From assembly GCA_033810155.1 (NCBI GenBank), contig JAPXKJ010000007.1, forward strand, positions 1-41,197: a stretch of DNA of 41,197 bases, in the 5' to 3' direction. This stretch comes from UBA3907 sp033810155. Its GTDB lineage: Bacteria; Bacillota; Sulfobacillia; Fermentithermobacillales; Fermentithermobacillaceae. A program made the position numbers and the translations under genes. Shown in pieces: positions 16,247-25,128 of the stretch (positions within the stretch are counted from its first letter, which is position 1; every line of letters starts with the position of its first letter). Under the pieces are notes generated by a model that saw only the letters and a list, made by a program, of their open reading frames with translations, made no database searches and was not told where the DNA came from.

Positions 16247-16903
16247 CTAGTCAGTACCGCCAAGATATTTCTTGTCCAGTCCCAGAAACACACGCAAGGT
16301 AGCCGCATACGCCCCGAGGAATATTCCTATCGCAAGCGCTCGGGCATGTGCGACGTTGGGTACCGCCAATATCCAGTCTTTGATACCTTTGAATCCTCCT
16401 AACCAGCCCGTTGAACTCCATATCATTTCTCCTATGGATACGTTGCCAAGCATCACTATGAACGCGACCACCAACAATATACCGGCTTCGATATTTCTTA
16501 TTCTAAAGGCTCTATATGCCGCAGACGCGATGAAAAATGCCAACATCGAGAACATGGTTGAGTCAAGAGGAACGATCACCGCTTCATAAATCCAGTTGAA
16601 AGTTGTGCCATTGGGCCCCCATCCGAGTCCTACGATAGCGTAACCATACAGCACAAAAAGCAGCCATATACTATACACCCAGTTTTCCCGTTTGCGCCTA
16701 ATTGTGTTCACGTGGAGTCGCGTAAGGTTAATGAGTCCCATGAAGAGGCCCATAACGCTCATGAACGTGAGCGAAAAGGACAATCTTGAGAATACTGTTT
16801 GGCCTGGTGCTAATTCCCAGGAAAGCATAGGCTCAATCAACTCAAATCCGCATCGGATGATAGCGAATATGAGGGTCAATGCCATTGGGACTTCTCTTTT
16901 CAA
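16247..16903 (-). CDS. Copy B, gene 2: multi-pass membrane protein of the DUF6754 operon
   Basis: Function unknown. The 218-residue protein keeps MKREVPM at the start, FFIASAAYRAFRIRN (about 123-137, identical to copy A), MLGNVSIGEMIW just after it, and the YLGG end. The first membrane region differs strongly from copy A. A short extra stretch after IGEMIW (GWLGGFKGIKDW) accounts for most of the ten added residues. The TTG start is set by AGGAGGTGA six bases upstream. It lies 33 bases after gene 1. Confidence 0.87.
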   Translation of the reverse strand: MKREVPMALTLIFAIIRCGFELIEPMLSWELAPGQTVFSRLSFSLTFMSVMGLFMGLINLTRLHVNTIRRKRENWVYSIWLLFVLYGYAIVGLGWGPNGTTFNWIYEAVIVPLDSTMFSMLAFFIASAAYRAFRIRNIEAGILLVVAFIVMLGNVSIGEMIWSSTGWLGGFKGIKDWILAVPNVAHARALAIGIFLGAYAATLRVFLGLDKKYLGGTD

Positions 16904-16936
16904 ATTTCTTCACCTCCTTATCCCTCTTCTTGGGCA

Positions 16937-17764
16937 CTAGAACTGGGTCAGCCTTAGGATCGCATCGCTGCCGAAAGTGTTCATGATTGCGCCTACGATA
17001 ATGAGAGCAGTAAAGATGACACGCCCTATGTCCTGGGCAACCACCGAACCGTAGATAACAGGTTCCTTGGATAGAGCGGCTGCTCCGGCATAGAACTCCT
17101 CACCAATCATGGTATAGTCACAAGCGGCAATGAAGAAAGGCAGCTGGGCGGTTGAAGCACTTGCAGCAACCTGAATCGCTCCTACCAATGCACCCGCTTC
17201 AGCCAATATGAGTGCTTCTGCATAGAAATAGCCCGTTAAGAAGTTCGCTGCCGGTTTCTCTCTGGCAATTATTCCAGCAACACCCATGGTGTAACCAAAC
17301 TGCCAGGGCGAAACGAACCTTACATCGTCCGGGTTGAAAGCGTCTGGCCTTCCAGCTTCAAGATAAGCCTGCTTAATTATCTCTTCGTTAACTGTCATGG
17401 TCAGGTACTCGGCGTTGGTGTTGATTATCCTCGTGTCATACGAAGCACACAGCTTCGCCACGTGTGCCAGGTATGACCAGAATGCCCAAGTATCATAGTC
17501 TCCAACGTCAGCCGAGTAGTTGGTTATGTGAACCGGCCTGCCCATTTCAGTCGCTCTGCCTACAGCCTCTTCAAAGGCCTCCATTCCAGGGATCCGGCGG
17601 ATCTCGGGAATCGGCAACCCGGCTCTAGCGCGCTGGATCATGACGTAGACCAAGATCATCATGAAGATCCCGAAGAAGAGACCGAATATCGTGCTGTCAT
17701 CCGGTACAAAGATGCCCCATTTTCTAGCCGGCGCTTCTGCAGCCAAAATCAACAAATTAGTCAT
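16937..17764 (-). CDS. Copy B, gene 1: DUF6754-like membrane protein
   Basis: Resembles DUF6754 and aligns with 4240-5019. An N-terminal membrane segment (about 24-46) is followed by IRRIPGMEAFEEAVGRATEM and GRPVHI, then REKPAANFLTGYFYAEALILAEAG, ACDYTMIGEE, VVAQDIGRVIF and a C-terminal hydrophobic segment. The frame opens at 17812, but AAAAGGAGGTGA ends four bases before the ATG at 17764, so that is the start (275 residues). Compared with copy A it has a longer N-terminus before the membrane segment. It is the first gene of the operon, behind a leader of about 195 bases and a strong promoter. Confidence 0.87.
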   Translation of the reverse strand: MTNLLILAAEAPARKWGIFVPDDSTIFGLFFGIFMMILVYVMIQRARAGLPIPEIRRIPGMEAFEEAVGRATEMGRPVHITNYSADVGDYDTWAFWSYLAHVAKLCASYDTRIINTNAEYLTMTVNEEIIKQAYLEAGRPDAFNPDDVRFVSPWQFGYTMGVAGIIAREKPAANFLTGYFYAEALILAEAGALVGAIQVAASASTAQLPFFIAACDYTMIGEEFYAGAAALSKEPVIYGSVVAQDIGRVIFTALIIVGAIMNTFGSDAILRLTQF

Positions 17765-17910
17765 GTTTTCACCTCCTTTTTGAAAATAAGTCATGCAATC
17801 CCTGTTTAGCACAACCTTATCTAAGGTGATGCTGATTGATGGAATTTGGTGCGATTCTGCTGCGTATAAATGTGTGATGAAATTTCTGCATGACCTTGTT
17901 TGCTATTATC

Positions 17911-17936
17911 TTCGACGGAGTTCGGCAAAATCCTTC
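17911..17936 (-). promoter_or_regulatory. Shared leader element with tandem 0A-box-like sites (copy B)
   Basis: On the minus strand: GAAGGA, 14 bases, GTCGAA. Within it TGCCGAA and CGTCGAA are placed ten bases apart, the phasing typical of tandem 0A boxes. GATAAT follows directly. The element is about 30-55 bases downstream of the start expected from the promoter at 17965-17994, a position suited to repression, or it may serve a second promoter. Confidence 0.45.
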
Positions 17937-17964
17937 TTACTTACTCATCTATGTTTAACTTTTT

Positions 17965-17994
17965 ATTATAACCCCATTACAGCTGCGCATTCAA
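17965..17994 (-). promoter_or_regulatory. Sigma-A promoter of copy B
   Basis: Minus-strand TTGAAT and a perfect TATAAT are 18 bases apart, giving a leader of about 195 bases before the ATG of gene 1. Confidence 0.7.
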
Positions 17995-18144
17995 TAGCTA
18001 TATTTGAGAATAGATCAACTGCTAATATCAGCTATATACCGCCGAGAGTTTCGTCTAAGCGAGTCCAATAATCAAGAGTGTGAGCTACCTCGCCCATGGC
18101 CACTGCTTCACCCATTCATCTGCATCTAGGGCTTTCATGTCTGC

Positions 18145-18150
18145 TATAAT
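18145..18150 (+). promoter_or_regulatory. -10 element for the NusG domain II gene
   Basis: A perfect TATAAT stands 21 bases upstream of the preferred GTG start. The -35 region is poor (TGCATC at 18 bases), so the promoter may be weak or activator-dependent. Confidence 0.4.
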
Positions 18151-18171
18151 CATGAAAGGAAGGTGACTTAT

Positions 18172-18552
18172 GTGACCAAAAACGACAAGATTCTCCTGCT
18201 TTCATGCGTGATAATCACAGCCATGGTCTGGGTAGGGTTTGGTCTTTTGGCCCATAATCAGGATGAACTGGTAGCAGTAGTCGTCATAGATGGCAAAGAA
18301 ATGGAAAGACTCCCCCTAGACACCGTAGACCTATCACAAGCGACTATATCTGCTCCTAGGGGAAAGATAACCATTGAGTATGGACAGGGGAAGGTCCGGG
18401 TACTACCCTTAGACCACTCAGTCTGCCCAAACGAGATATGCTGGAGAACAGGATGGATTTCCGCACCTGGTCAGTCAATAGTGTGTGTGCCAAACAAATT
18501 AGTAATCACTCTAGAAGGCGCTCAACCCGAAATCGATTTCATCCTACACTAA
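18172..18552 (+). CDS. Membrane-anchored NusG domain II protein
   Basis: A 126-residue protein with one N-terminal membrane segment (about 7-26) and an outside-facing NusG domain II fold: VVVIDGKEMERLPLD, ITIEYGQGKVRVL, then CPNEICWRTGWISAPGQSIVCVPNKLVITLEG. That last block, with its cysteines and the G-W-I/P-G-Q-S-I-VC-PN-LVI pattern, is diagnostic. The frame opens at a GTG at 18163, but GGAAGG precedes the GTG at 18172 at eight bases, so the later start is used. It is a single-gene unit converging on queT. Function is not established; relatives are often beside quinone or electron-transport genes. Confidence 0.85.
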   Translation: MTKNDKILLLSCVIITAMVWVGFGLLAHNQDELVAVVVIDGKEMERLPLDTVDLSQATISAPRGKITIEYGQGKVRVLPLDHSVCPNEICWRTGWISAPGQSIVCVPNKLVITLEGAQPEIDFILH

Positions 18553-18605
18553 ACACGCCTCATTTGTCCCTAAATCCGAAGAATTCTCCAATATCTTCCT
18601 GCCTC

Positions 18606-19088
18606 TCATTTGAGTTTTTCCATAAAAGAAGGGTTTCTGACGAGAAAGAGCAAGAGAGGAAGACCCAATATATAGCACGAAACAACCTCCCCTAAGAAAA
18701 TCTGCAGGAGCACGATAGGGTACGCAAGGCCGCTCAAAACTGACACATACGATGAGACAAAGATGGCGTTTACGATCACAGGCGGCATGGGCGCCAAGTA
18801 AGGATTTGGCATTTTCTCAGTAAGGTATGCGCTTAAGAGAGTGGCAAAAGCACCAATAGTAACGTCCCAGATAAAAAAGGGACTTCCAAGGTTGGCAAGA
18901 ATACACCCAAGGTAAAGCCCCCACTTAGCCCACGGATACACGAAGGGTAGCACGGCTAACATTTCGGCAACCCTTATTTGGATAGGACCGTAGCTGAAGC
19001 CCGAAAAGGGAGGCAACACAGTAAGTACAGCATACAAACCCGCCAACATTCCGATTCTAGTTAGTTCAGGCGTGCTGCCTTTTCTCAT
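18606..19088 (-). CDS. queT: QueT-family ECF transporter substrate-binding subunit
   Basis: QueT is the S-component of an energy-coupling-factor importer for queuosine precursors. The 160-residue protein has about five to six hydrophobic segments and the family block GPIQIRVAEMLAVLPF (about 34-49), with IWDVTIGAFATLLSAYL following. It starts nine bases after purD, so it is the last gene of the purine operon, an unusual home for queT, and no preQ1-type leader is visible in the nine-base gap. It needs a shared EcfA/EcfT module encoded elsewhere. A related deazapurine or purine substrate cannot be excluded. Confidence 0.85.
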   Translation of the reverse strand: MRKGSTPELTRIGMLAGLYAVLTVLPPFSGFSYGPIQIRVAEMLAVLPFVYPWAKWGLYLGCILANLGSPFFIWDVTIGAFATLLSAYLTEKMPNPYLAPMPPVIVNAIFVSSYVSVLSGLAYPIVLLQIFLGEVVSCYILGLPLLLFLVRNPSFMEKLK

Positions 19089-19097
19089 AACCCTCTC

Positions 19098-20381
19098 TCA
19101 CTTCAACTTGCCGATATCTTTCCTGTAATATGCGCCCGTAAAATTGATTTCTTTCACCGCACTGTACGCAACCTCTCGCGCATTCTCAATAGTGTCGGAA
19201 AGAGCAGTAACAGCAAGGACTCTCCCGCCCGCGGTCACAATCTGTCCTTGCGAATTCCTCGCAGTACCTGCATGAAAAACAAATACGTTGCCTGGAGATA
19301 TATTTTCTGCTTGCTCAATCCCTTCGACGACAAAACCCGTGGTATATCTCTGAGGATACCCCTCGGAAGCAACCACTATGGTAACTGCAGATTCATCTAG
19401 GACTTTCATCTCATTTTCGCAAAGAAAATCAAGAAGTCTCCCACGAGAACATGCTCTCAATATGCCTGCGATGTCGCCTGAAAGCCTAGGCAAAACACAC
19501 TGAGCTTCCGGATCGCCAAATCTAACATTGTACTCAAGCACTTTCGGTCCTTTGGCGGTAAGCATCAAACCCGCATAGATGACTCCACGATAGTCAATGC
19601 CATCTTCTCTCAAGCCAAGATATGTTTTTCTCAAAATATCGGTACAGATCTTTTCCTTCATGTCTTCATCCACAAATGGAACCGGGGAGTATACTCCCAT
19701 CCCTCCGGTCATGGGACCTCTATCGCCATCCCACACTCGTTTGTGGTCTTTGGCAATGGGAAGACAGTATATGCTATTGCCATCGCAAAGAGCCATCGCT
19801 GTAGCCTCGGTACCCTCAAGAAACTCCTCAATAACAATCCTCCGTCCAGCTTCGCCATAGAGTTTCCCCGAAAGCAGCCCCTCAATCACTGTTACCGCTT
19901 CATCTAGGTTCCCGGTGATTGTCACTCCCTTACCTTTTGCCAAACCGTCGGCTTTAATGACCCAAGGACCCGGCTCAGACCTTACGTAATCAACTGCTTC
20001 CTTAGAAGATTCGAAAACGCGAAATGAGGCGTGGGGAATACCATGCCTTACCATGAAATTCTTGGCTACGCTTTTGCTAGCCTCCAGCATAGCTCCGGAT
20101 CTCGATGGGCCAAACACCGAGATACCGTGTCGAGACAAAAAGTCTGTGATTCCTCCTGCCAGCGGATCTTCTGGCCCTACAACTACCAAATCAATTGCTT
20201 CTTCTTTGCATAATTCTAAGATGCCTGCAAAGTCCAGGGGATCCAAGGACACGTTTTTCCCGATCATTTCAGTCCCTGGATTTCCAGGCACCATCCAAAG
20301 CTTCTCTACCTTAGGGCTTCGAGCAATCGCCCAGGCAAGGGCATGCTCTCTTCCACCAGACCCAATAACTGCTACTTTCAA
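19098..20381 (-). CDS. purD: Phosphoribosylamine-glycine ligase
   Basis: PurD joins glycine to phosphoribosylamine using ATP in step 2 of purine synthesis. The N-terminal VAVIGSGGREHALAWA, the ATP-grasp region (VIKADGLAKGKGV, IEEFLEGTEATAMAL) and the C-terminal YNVRFGDPEAQ are all present; length (427 residues) is normal. Two TTG codons lie in a row at 20384 and 20381; GGGGG is seven bases before the second, matching the usual MKV start. It follows purH by about 70 bases. Confidence 0.96.
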   Translation of the reverse strand: MKVAVIGSGGREHALAWAIARSPKVEKLWMVPGNPGTEMIGKNVSLDPLDFAGILELCKEEAIDLVVVGPEDPLAGGITDFLSRHGISVFGPSRSGAMLEASKSVAKNFMVRHGIPHASFRVFESSKEAVDYVRSEPGPWVIKADGLAKGKGVTITGNLDEAVTVIEGLLSGKLYGEAGRRIVIEEFLEGTEATAMALCDGNSIYCLPIAKDHKRVWDGDRGPMTGGMGVYSPVPFVDEDMKEKICTDILRKTYLGLREDGIDYRGVIYAGLMLTAKGPKVLEYNVRFGDPEAQCVLPRLSGDIAGILRACSRGRLLDFLCENEMKVLDESAVTIVVASEGYPQRYTTGFVVEGIEQAENISPGNVFVFHAGTARNSQGQIVTAGGRVLAVTALSDTIENAREVAYSAVKEINFTGAYYRKDIGKLK

Positions 20382-20451
20382 CAAAATGCCCCCTTGTCTT
20401 TACCTACTCGCAAGACAATCCAACTCGAACTCACTGTAGCTGCCTATCTGA

Positions 20452-22011
20452 TCAATGCAAAAAGTGGCGCGTTCCTGTAGTAACCATTGCTAATCCCAGC
20501 TGGTCAGCAACATCTATCGATTCCTGATCTCTCAGCGACCCGCCGGGATGGGCTATAGCGGTAATCCCTGCTTTCGCCGCCTCTTCGACAGAGTCGGGAA
20601 AGGGAAAGAAAGCATCGGATGCCATGCAAGATCCAAATGATCTTTCACCCGCTCTCTCTACAGCAATTCTAACAGAGTCAACTCTGTTTGGTTGTCCTCC
20701 CCCAATCCCTACTGTAAAGAGATCTTTAGCCAGTACGATAGCATTTGACCTTACATATTTGCACACCTTGACCGCAAACTGAAGATCACTTAGTTCCTCG
20801 GGAGTTGGTTCCCTCTTTGAGACTACCTTCCATGTTTCATCTTTGGGGAGATAGATATCACGTTCTTGCACCAAAACCCCACCCATAGCCGACTTTATGC
20901 TCAAAGCCACAGACTCCCCAAAACGATCTGCAGATGACGTGAAGGGAGCAAGTTCGATTACTCTCAAATCTTTCTTCTTCTTTAGAATCTCCAGTGCTTC
21001 TTCCGTAAAAGAAGGAGCTACCAAAACTTCAAGAAACAATTTCTTCATCGCAGACGCGCATAGTCTGTCTACTTCACAGTTAAAGGCCACAACACCGCCA
21101 AAAGCGGATACAGGATCAGAGGCAAGAGCTTTTTCAAATGCATCTTCGGCAGAATCTCCAACTGCAGCTCCACAAGGAGAAGCGTGTTTAACTATTACGC
21201 ATCCCGGAGATTCCAGGTCCCACACCGCATGGAATGCATTGTCCATGTCGTTTATGTTATTGTATGAAATCTCTTTCCCTTGGATCTGACGTCCTTTCAG
21301 GGAAGGAACCATACCTCCCAGTATAGGTTCGTAATAGGCCGCTTTCTGGTGCGGATTTTCTCCGTATCTAAGAGTAAATGCCTTGTTAAAGCCTAACGCA
21401 AGTTCGTCGGGGAACTGAGATCCGATTCCCGCCCATGTTGAACCCAAGTATGAAGCGATCGCAGCGTCGTAGCAAGCTGTATGTCTAAAAACCTCAAGAG
21501 CTAGCTCCTGCCTAAGTTTTTCAGGCACATCGCCTTTGTCCCTTAGTTCCTGAATCACTTCGCTGTATCTTTCCGGTTTGCAGATAACAGTCACCCACTG
21601 GTAGTTTTTCGCCGCAGCACGCATTAGACTTGGCCCACCTATATCTATCTGCTCAACCATGTCTTCTATTGATACGTCAGGCCGTGAAGCGTATTGGACA
21701 AAGGGATACAGGTTGCACACAACCATGTCAACCGCCGTAATCTTGAGTTCCTCAATCTGGCGCATATCCTCCGAAACATCACGCCTCGCCAGAATGCCCC
21801 CGTGTATCATTGGGTTAAGGGTCTTCACTCTGCCGCTCAAAATCTCTGGAAATCCAGTTACCTCGGTTACCTCCACAACATCGATGCCATGCTCTCTAAG
21901 GAACCGCGCAGTACCGCCTGAAGACACTATTTCCCAACCAAGTTCCGAAAGAGCTTTGGCGAATTCCGATATTCCAGTCTTATCGGCTACACTAATGATC
22001 GCACGCTTCAA
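20452..22011 (-). CDS. purH: Bifunctional AICAR transformylase / IMP cyclohydrolase
   Basis: PurH carries out the last two steps to IMP. The N-terminal MGS-like cyclohydrolase domain (about 1-190; SSGGTARFLREHGI, RVKTLNPMIHGGILARR) is followed by the transformylase domain with RYGENPHQKAAYYEP, VIVKHASPCGAAVG and the FPDSVEEAAKAGITAIAHPGG end. The 519-residue length is typical. The TTG start has GGGGAGG eight bases upstream. It follows purN by about 18 bases. Confidence 0.96.
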   Translation of the reverse strand: MKRAIISVADKTGISEFAKALSELGWEIVSSGGTARFLREHGIDVVEVTEVTGFPEILSGRVKTLNPMIHGGILARRDVSEDMRQIEELKITAVDMVVCNLYPFVQYASRPDVSIEDMVEQIDIGGPSLMRAAAKNYQWVTVICKPERYSEVIQELRDKGDVPEKLRQELALEVFRHTACYDAAIASYLGSTWAGIGSQFPDELALGFNKAFTLRYGENPHQKAAYYEPILGGMVPSLKGRQIQGKEISYNNINDMDNAFHAVWDLESPGCVIVKHASPCGAAVGDSAEDAFEKALASDPVSAFGGVVAFNCEVDRLCASAMKKLFLEVLVAPSFTEEALEILKKKKDLRVIELAPFTSSADRFGESVALSIKSAMGGVLVQERDIYLPKDETWKVVSKREPTPEELSDLQFAVKVCKYVRSNAIVLAKDLFTVGIGGGQPNRVDSVRIAVERAGERSFGSCMASDAFFPFPDSVEEAAKAGITAIAHPGGSLRDQESIDVADQLGLAMVTTGTRHFLH

Positions 22012-22029
22012 CGCTTGCGCCTCCCCTTT

Positions 22030-22680
22030 TCACTTTTGAGATGGATCTAGGATTCTAACTCTTCTTCCATCGATCCTCAACCTATCTTCGGCGATAAGAG
22101 ATATTGCTCTAGGCAGAATCCTATGCTCAATTTCTAGTATTCGGTCAGACAAAGACTCGACCGTATCGTCGTCCATGACCTTGCAAGTATCTTGAAGGAT
22201 TATGGGCCCTCCATCTACAGATAGGTCTACAAAAAACACAGTAGCACCAGATACCTTAACGCCGTATTCTAGTGCCTGTTTCTGAGCATTTAGTCCCGGA
22301 AAGGATGGCAGGAGGGCAGGGTGTATGTTGATTACCCTCATGCGATATGCATTGAGTAACGTCTCCCCGACCAACCGGTCGTACCCAGCTAGCACGACCA
22401 AGTCGACTCCGTATGATTCTAGCTCTTGCACTATCTTTTCTTCGTATCTCTCCTTACAGTCTGGCCATTTGCCGAAGTCCCTCGGTTCTATAACTAAAGA
22501 AGGAACCCCTTTGGCAGATGCCCTTGCAAGCGCCATTACACCGGGTCTATTGGATATGACGACTTTCACTTCGGCAGCAAGAACGCCTTCTTCGCACTGA
22601 TCTAAGATGGCTTGAAGATTAGTACCCCGTCCTGAAACCAATACGCCCAGAGAGAGCCTCTTAGTTCTTTCATCTCTCAT
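22030..22680 (-). CDS. purN: Phosphoribosylglycinamide formyltransferase (formyl-THF dependent)
   Basis: PurN adds the first formyl group in purine synthesis. VLVSGRGTNLQAIL begins the phosphate-binding region, MRVINIHPALLPSFPGLNAQ holds the catalytic N and H, and DGGPIILQDTC carries the expected acidic/glycine motif. Length is 216 residues. The ATG overlaps the end of purM by 11 bases, so the genes are translationally coupled; the separate binding site is weak. Confidence 0.95.
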   Translation of the reverse strand: MRDERTKRLSLGVLVSGRGTNLQAILDQCEEGVLAAEVKVVISNRPGVMALARASAKGVPSLVIEPRDFGKWPDCKERYEEKIVQELESYGVDLVVLAGYDRLVGETLLNAYRMRVINIHPALLPSFPGLNAQKQALEYGVKVSGATVFFVDLSVDGGPIILQDTCKVMDDDTVESLSDRILEIEHRILPRAISLIAEDRLRIDGRRVRILDPSQK

Positions 22681-23689
22681 CTATATCACCTACTACAAAA
22701 CACGGAATTCGCGATTCTTTGCTCATCGAAATGACGCTGTCTACGTCAGTCTCTGGGACTACAATGACCATACCCACTCCCATGTTAAACACCCGATACA
22801 TTTCGTCGGAAGAAATGCCGCCTAGTTCCTGAAGCAGTTCGAACACTGGGGGAACCTCCCAGTCCTTAGAGAGTCTCATTTTGAGACCTTCAGGTAGTAT
22901 TCTTGGAACGTTTTCAATCAGTCCCCCGCCGGTTACATGCACAATGCCGCGTAAAGAAACGGCTTCTTTCAACTTCAGAACAAAAGGCGCATATATCCTG
23001 GTAGGTTCAAGAAGCTCCTCACCCAAAGTTCTTCCAAATTCTTCGACATACTTATCAATTTGCCAACCTGCTGTTTCCAGGAAAACTCTTCGAGCAAGAG
23101 TATATCCATTTGAATGTAGTCCACTAGAACCAAGTCCTAAGAGTACATCTCCCTTTCTTATGCCCTTTCCGTCTATGATTTCATTTCTCGTAACTGCTCC
23201 CACACAGAACCCTGCAAGGTCGTACTCTCCGGGACTATAGAGATCGGGCATTTGCGCCGTTTCACCTCCGAGCAAAGCACACCCGGCACGAACACATCCC
23301 TCTACAACACCTGAAACGATGTCTTCAACTACCTTGGGGCTCAGATTCGCTCCGGATATATAGTCTAAAAAGAATAAGGGTTTTGCTCCGGAAGTAACCA
23401 CATCATCCACGTTCATAGCAACCAAGTCTATGCCTACTGTGTCGTTTTTACCCATCATTTGAGCGACAATCACTTTTGTGCCGACACCGTCGCTTCCAGC
23501 TGCCAAAACCAGGTTGTCAGAACCAAACTCCTTCATAGAGTAAAGCCCTGAGAACCCCCCAATTCCAGACAGAACCGCGTCGCCATGAGATCGTGCCGCA
23601 ACTTCCTTTATCCTCAGAACCCATTCTGAGGCTGCATCGATATTGACTCCGGCTTTCTTGTACTCGTTCGATCTGCCCAAGGTCATCAT
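22670..23689 (-). CDS. purM: Phosphoribosylformylglycinamidine cyclo-ligase
   Basis: PurM forms the imidazole ring (AIR). The 339-residue protein shows YKKAGVNIDAA, GGFSGLY, LVAAGSDGVGTKV, DLVAMNVDDVVTSGAKPLFFLDY, GCALLGGETAQMPDLY and HVTGGGLIENVPRIL, the family blocks in order. The start is ATG with GGAG seven bases upstream. It lies about 30 bases after purF. Confidence 0.96.
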   Translation of the reverse strand: MMTLGRSNEYKKAGVNIDAASEWVLRIKEVAARSHGDAVLSGIGGFSGLYSMKEFGSDNLVLAAGSDGVGTKVIVAQMMGKNDTVGIDLVAMNVDDVVTSGAKPLFFLDYISGANLSPKVVEDIVSGVVEGCVRAGCALLGGETAQMPDLYSPGEYDLAGFCVGAVTRNEIIDGKGIRKGDVLLGLGSSGLHSNGYTLARRVFLETAGWQIDKYVEEFGRTLGEELLEPTRIYAPFVLKLKEAVSLRGIVHVTGGGLIENVPRILPEGLKMRLSKDWEVPPVFELLQELGGISSDEMYRVFNMGVGMVIVVPETDVDSVISMSKESRIPCFVVGDIDER

Positions 23690-23718
23690 TTCTCAGCTCC
23701 TAATTGCATATATGTTAG

Positions 23719-25128
23719 TCACTCAATTCTGCCAGGCCTAGCCATATCTTCGACAAAAACCGGGTACTGACCTGTAAAACAAGCCGTGCAGACGTTGCCT
23801 ACCTTTGCACCCAATAGATCCTCTAGATCGTGGATTTCCAAGAATCTAAGAGTATCCGCACCAATAGCCGCTCGAATCTCTTCTTCGCTCTTTCCTGCGG
23901 CTATTAGTTCACCTTTTGAGGACGTGTCTATGCCGTAGTAACAGGGAAATCTGTATGGTGGAGAACTAATCCGAACATGTACTTCTTTAGCTCCCGCCGC
24001 TCTAAAAAGGTTCACGATGTACTTGGAGGTTGTTCCTCTCACTATAGAATCGTCAACCATAACGACACGCTTTCCAGAAATAACTCTCCTTAAAGGATTG
24101 AGCTTTATCTTTACCCCTAGTTCCCTCATGGACTGTCCTGGGGTAATAAAAGTCCTGCCAATGTATCTGTTTTTGACAAGCCCGATTTCGTACGGTATCC
24201 CTGCCTCTTCCGCGTAACCCGTAGCCGCAGAAATCGATGAGTCAGGAATTCCGGTAACAAGATCTGCGCTACAAAAATCCTTTTCGGCTAACCTACGTCC
24301 AAGAGCCTTTCGCGCCGCATGCACATTCAACCCATAGATATCCGAGTCAGGTCGTGCAAAATAGATAAACTCAAAAGCGCATAAAGATGGCTGAATATCT
24401 ATTGGATTTCTGTGGTAGGACTCGATCCTTCCGCCAGAAGAATCGATGAATATCGCTTCCCCAGGGTCTAGTTCACGAAGAAATTCGGCACCAACCGCAT
24501 CTAATGCGCACGTTTCAGAACATACAATATATGCGTCGTCCAATCGCCCTAGACACAGTGGTCTAAAACCATTGGGATCTTTTGCCGCGATTACACCGGT
24601 CGACGTAAGAATGCATAAGGAATAAGCGCCTTTGATGTAGGGCAATATGCTGGTAAAAGCCTTGAACGGATCGGTTTCATTGCTCCTCGCCATAAGGTGA
24701 GGTATTACTTCACAATCAGAATTGGTTTGAAAAATGGAACCCTCATGCTCAAGTTCTGCCCGTATCTTTCTGGCATTTACCAAGTTGCCATTATGCGCGA
24801 AAGACATCTGGCCCTGCCACATTTTAACAGTTATGGGTTGAGAGTCTTCGATTCCGCCCTCACCTGCAGTCGAATATCTCACGTGCCCAAGAGCCGCACT
24901 ACCCAACATACCTAGGATGTCTTCTTTAGAAAAAACTTCAGAAACCAGACCCGTGCCCTTTTCCGTATGGATCCTGATTCCATCGCTAACGGCAATGCCG
25001 GCGGATTCCTGGCCCCTGTGCTGAAGGGCGTAAAGACCGTAGTAGCACATGAGCGACGCATCAGGGTGGCCAACTATAGCAAAGACTCCGCACTTTTCCG
25101 ATATTCCGTTTTCGCTCAGATCTCCCAT
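23719..25128 (-). CDS. purF: Amidophosphoribosyltransferase
   Basis: PurF makes phosphoribosylamine from PRPP and glutamine, the first committed step. A 12-residue propeptide precedes C13 (EKCGVFAIVG), the glutaminase nucleophile exposed after processing. The phosphoribosyltransferase motif RVVMVDDSIVRGTTSKYI is present, and VCTACFTGQYPV near the end fits the cysteine pair of the Bacillus-type 4Fe-4S cluster. The ATG overlaps the end of purE by 13 bases, with AAGGA inside purE as binding site. Confidence 0.96.
   Translation of the reverse strand: MGDLSENGISEKCGVFAIVGHPDASLMCYYGLYALQHRGQESAGIAVSDGIRIHTEKGTGLVSEVFSKEDILGMLGSAALGHVRYSTAGEGGIEDSQPITVKMWQGQMSFAHNGNLVNARKIRAELEHEGSIFQTNSDCEVIPHLMARSNETDPFKAFTSILPYIKGAYSLCILTSTGVIAAKDPNGFRPLCLGRLDDAYIVCSETCALDAVGAEFLRELDPGEAIFIDSSGGRIESYHRNPIDIQPSLCAFEFIYFARPDSDIYGLNVHAARKALGRRLAEKDFCSADLVTGIPDSSISAATGYAEEAGIPYEIGLVKNRYIGRTFITPGQSMRELGVKIKLNPLRRVISGKRVVMVDDSIVRGTTSKYIVNLFRAAGAKEVHVRISSPPYRFPCYYGIDTSSKGELIAAGKSEEEIRAAIGADTLRFLEIHDLEDLLGAKVGNVCTACFTGQYPVFVEDMARPGRIE

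Larger units (their letters stand above)
17765..18171. other. Leader and divergent region upstream of copy B
   Basis: This gap holds the copy B promoter (17965-17994), a GAAGGA-N14-GTCGAA element with tandem 0A-box-like sequences (17911-17936), a palindrome ACCTTA-TC-TAAGGT (17814-17827) close to the gene, and a plus-strand TATAAT (18145-18150) for the NusG domain II gene. No ORF or structured RNA family was recognised. Confidence 0.5.
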
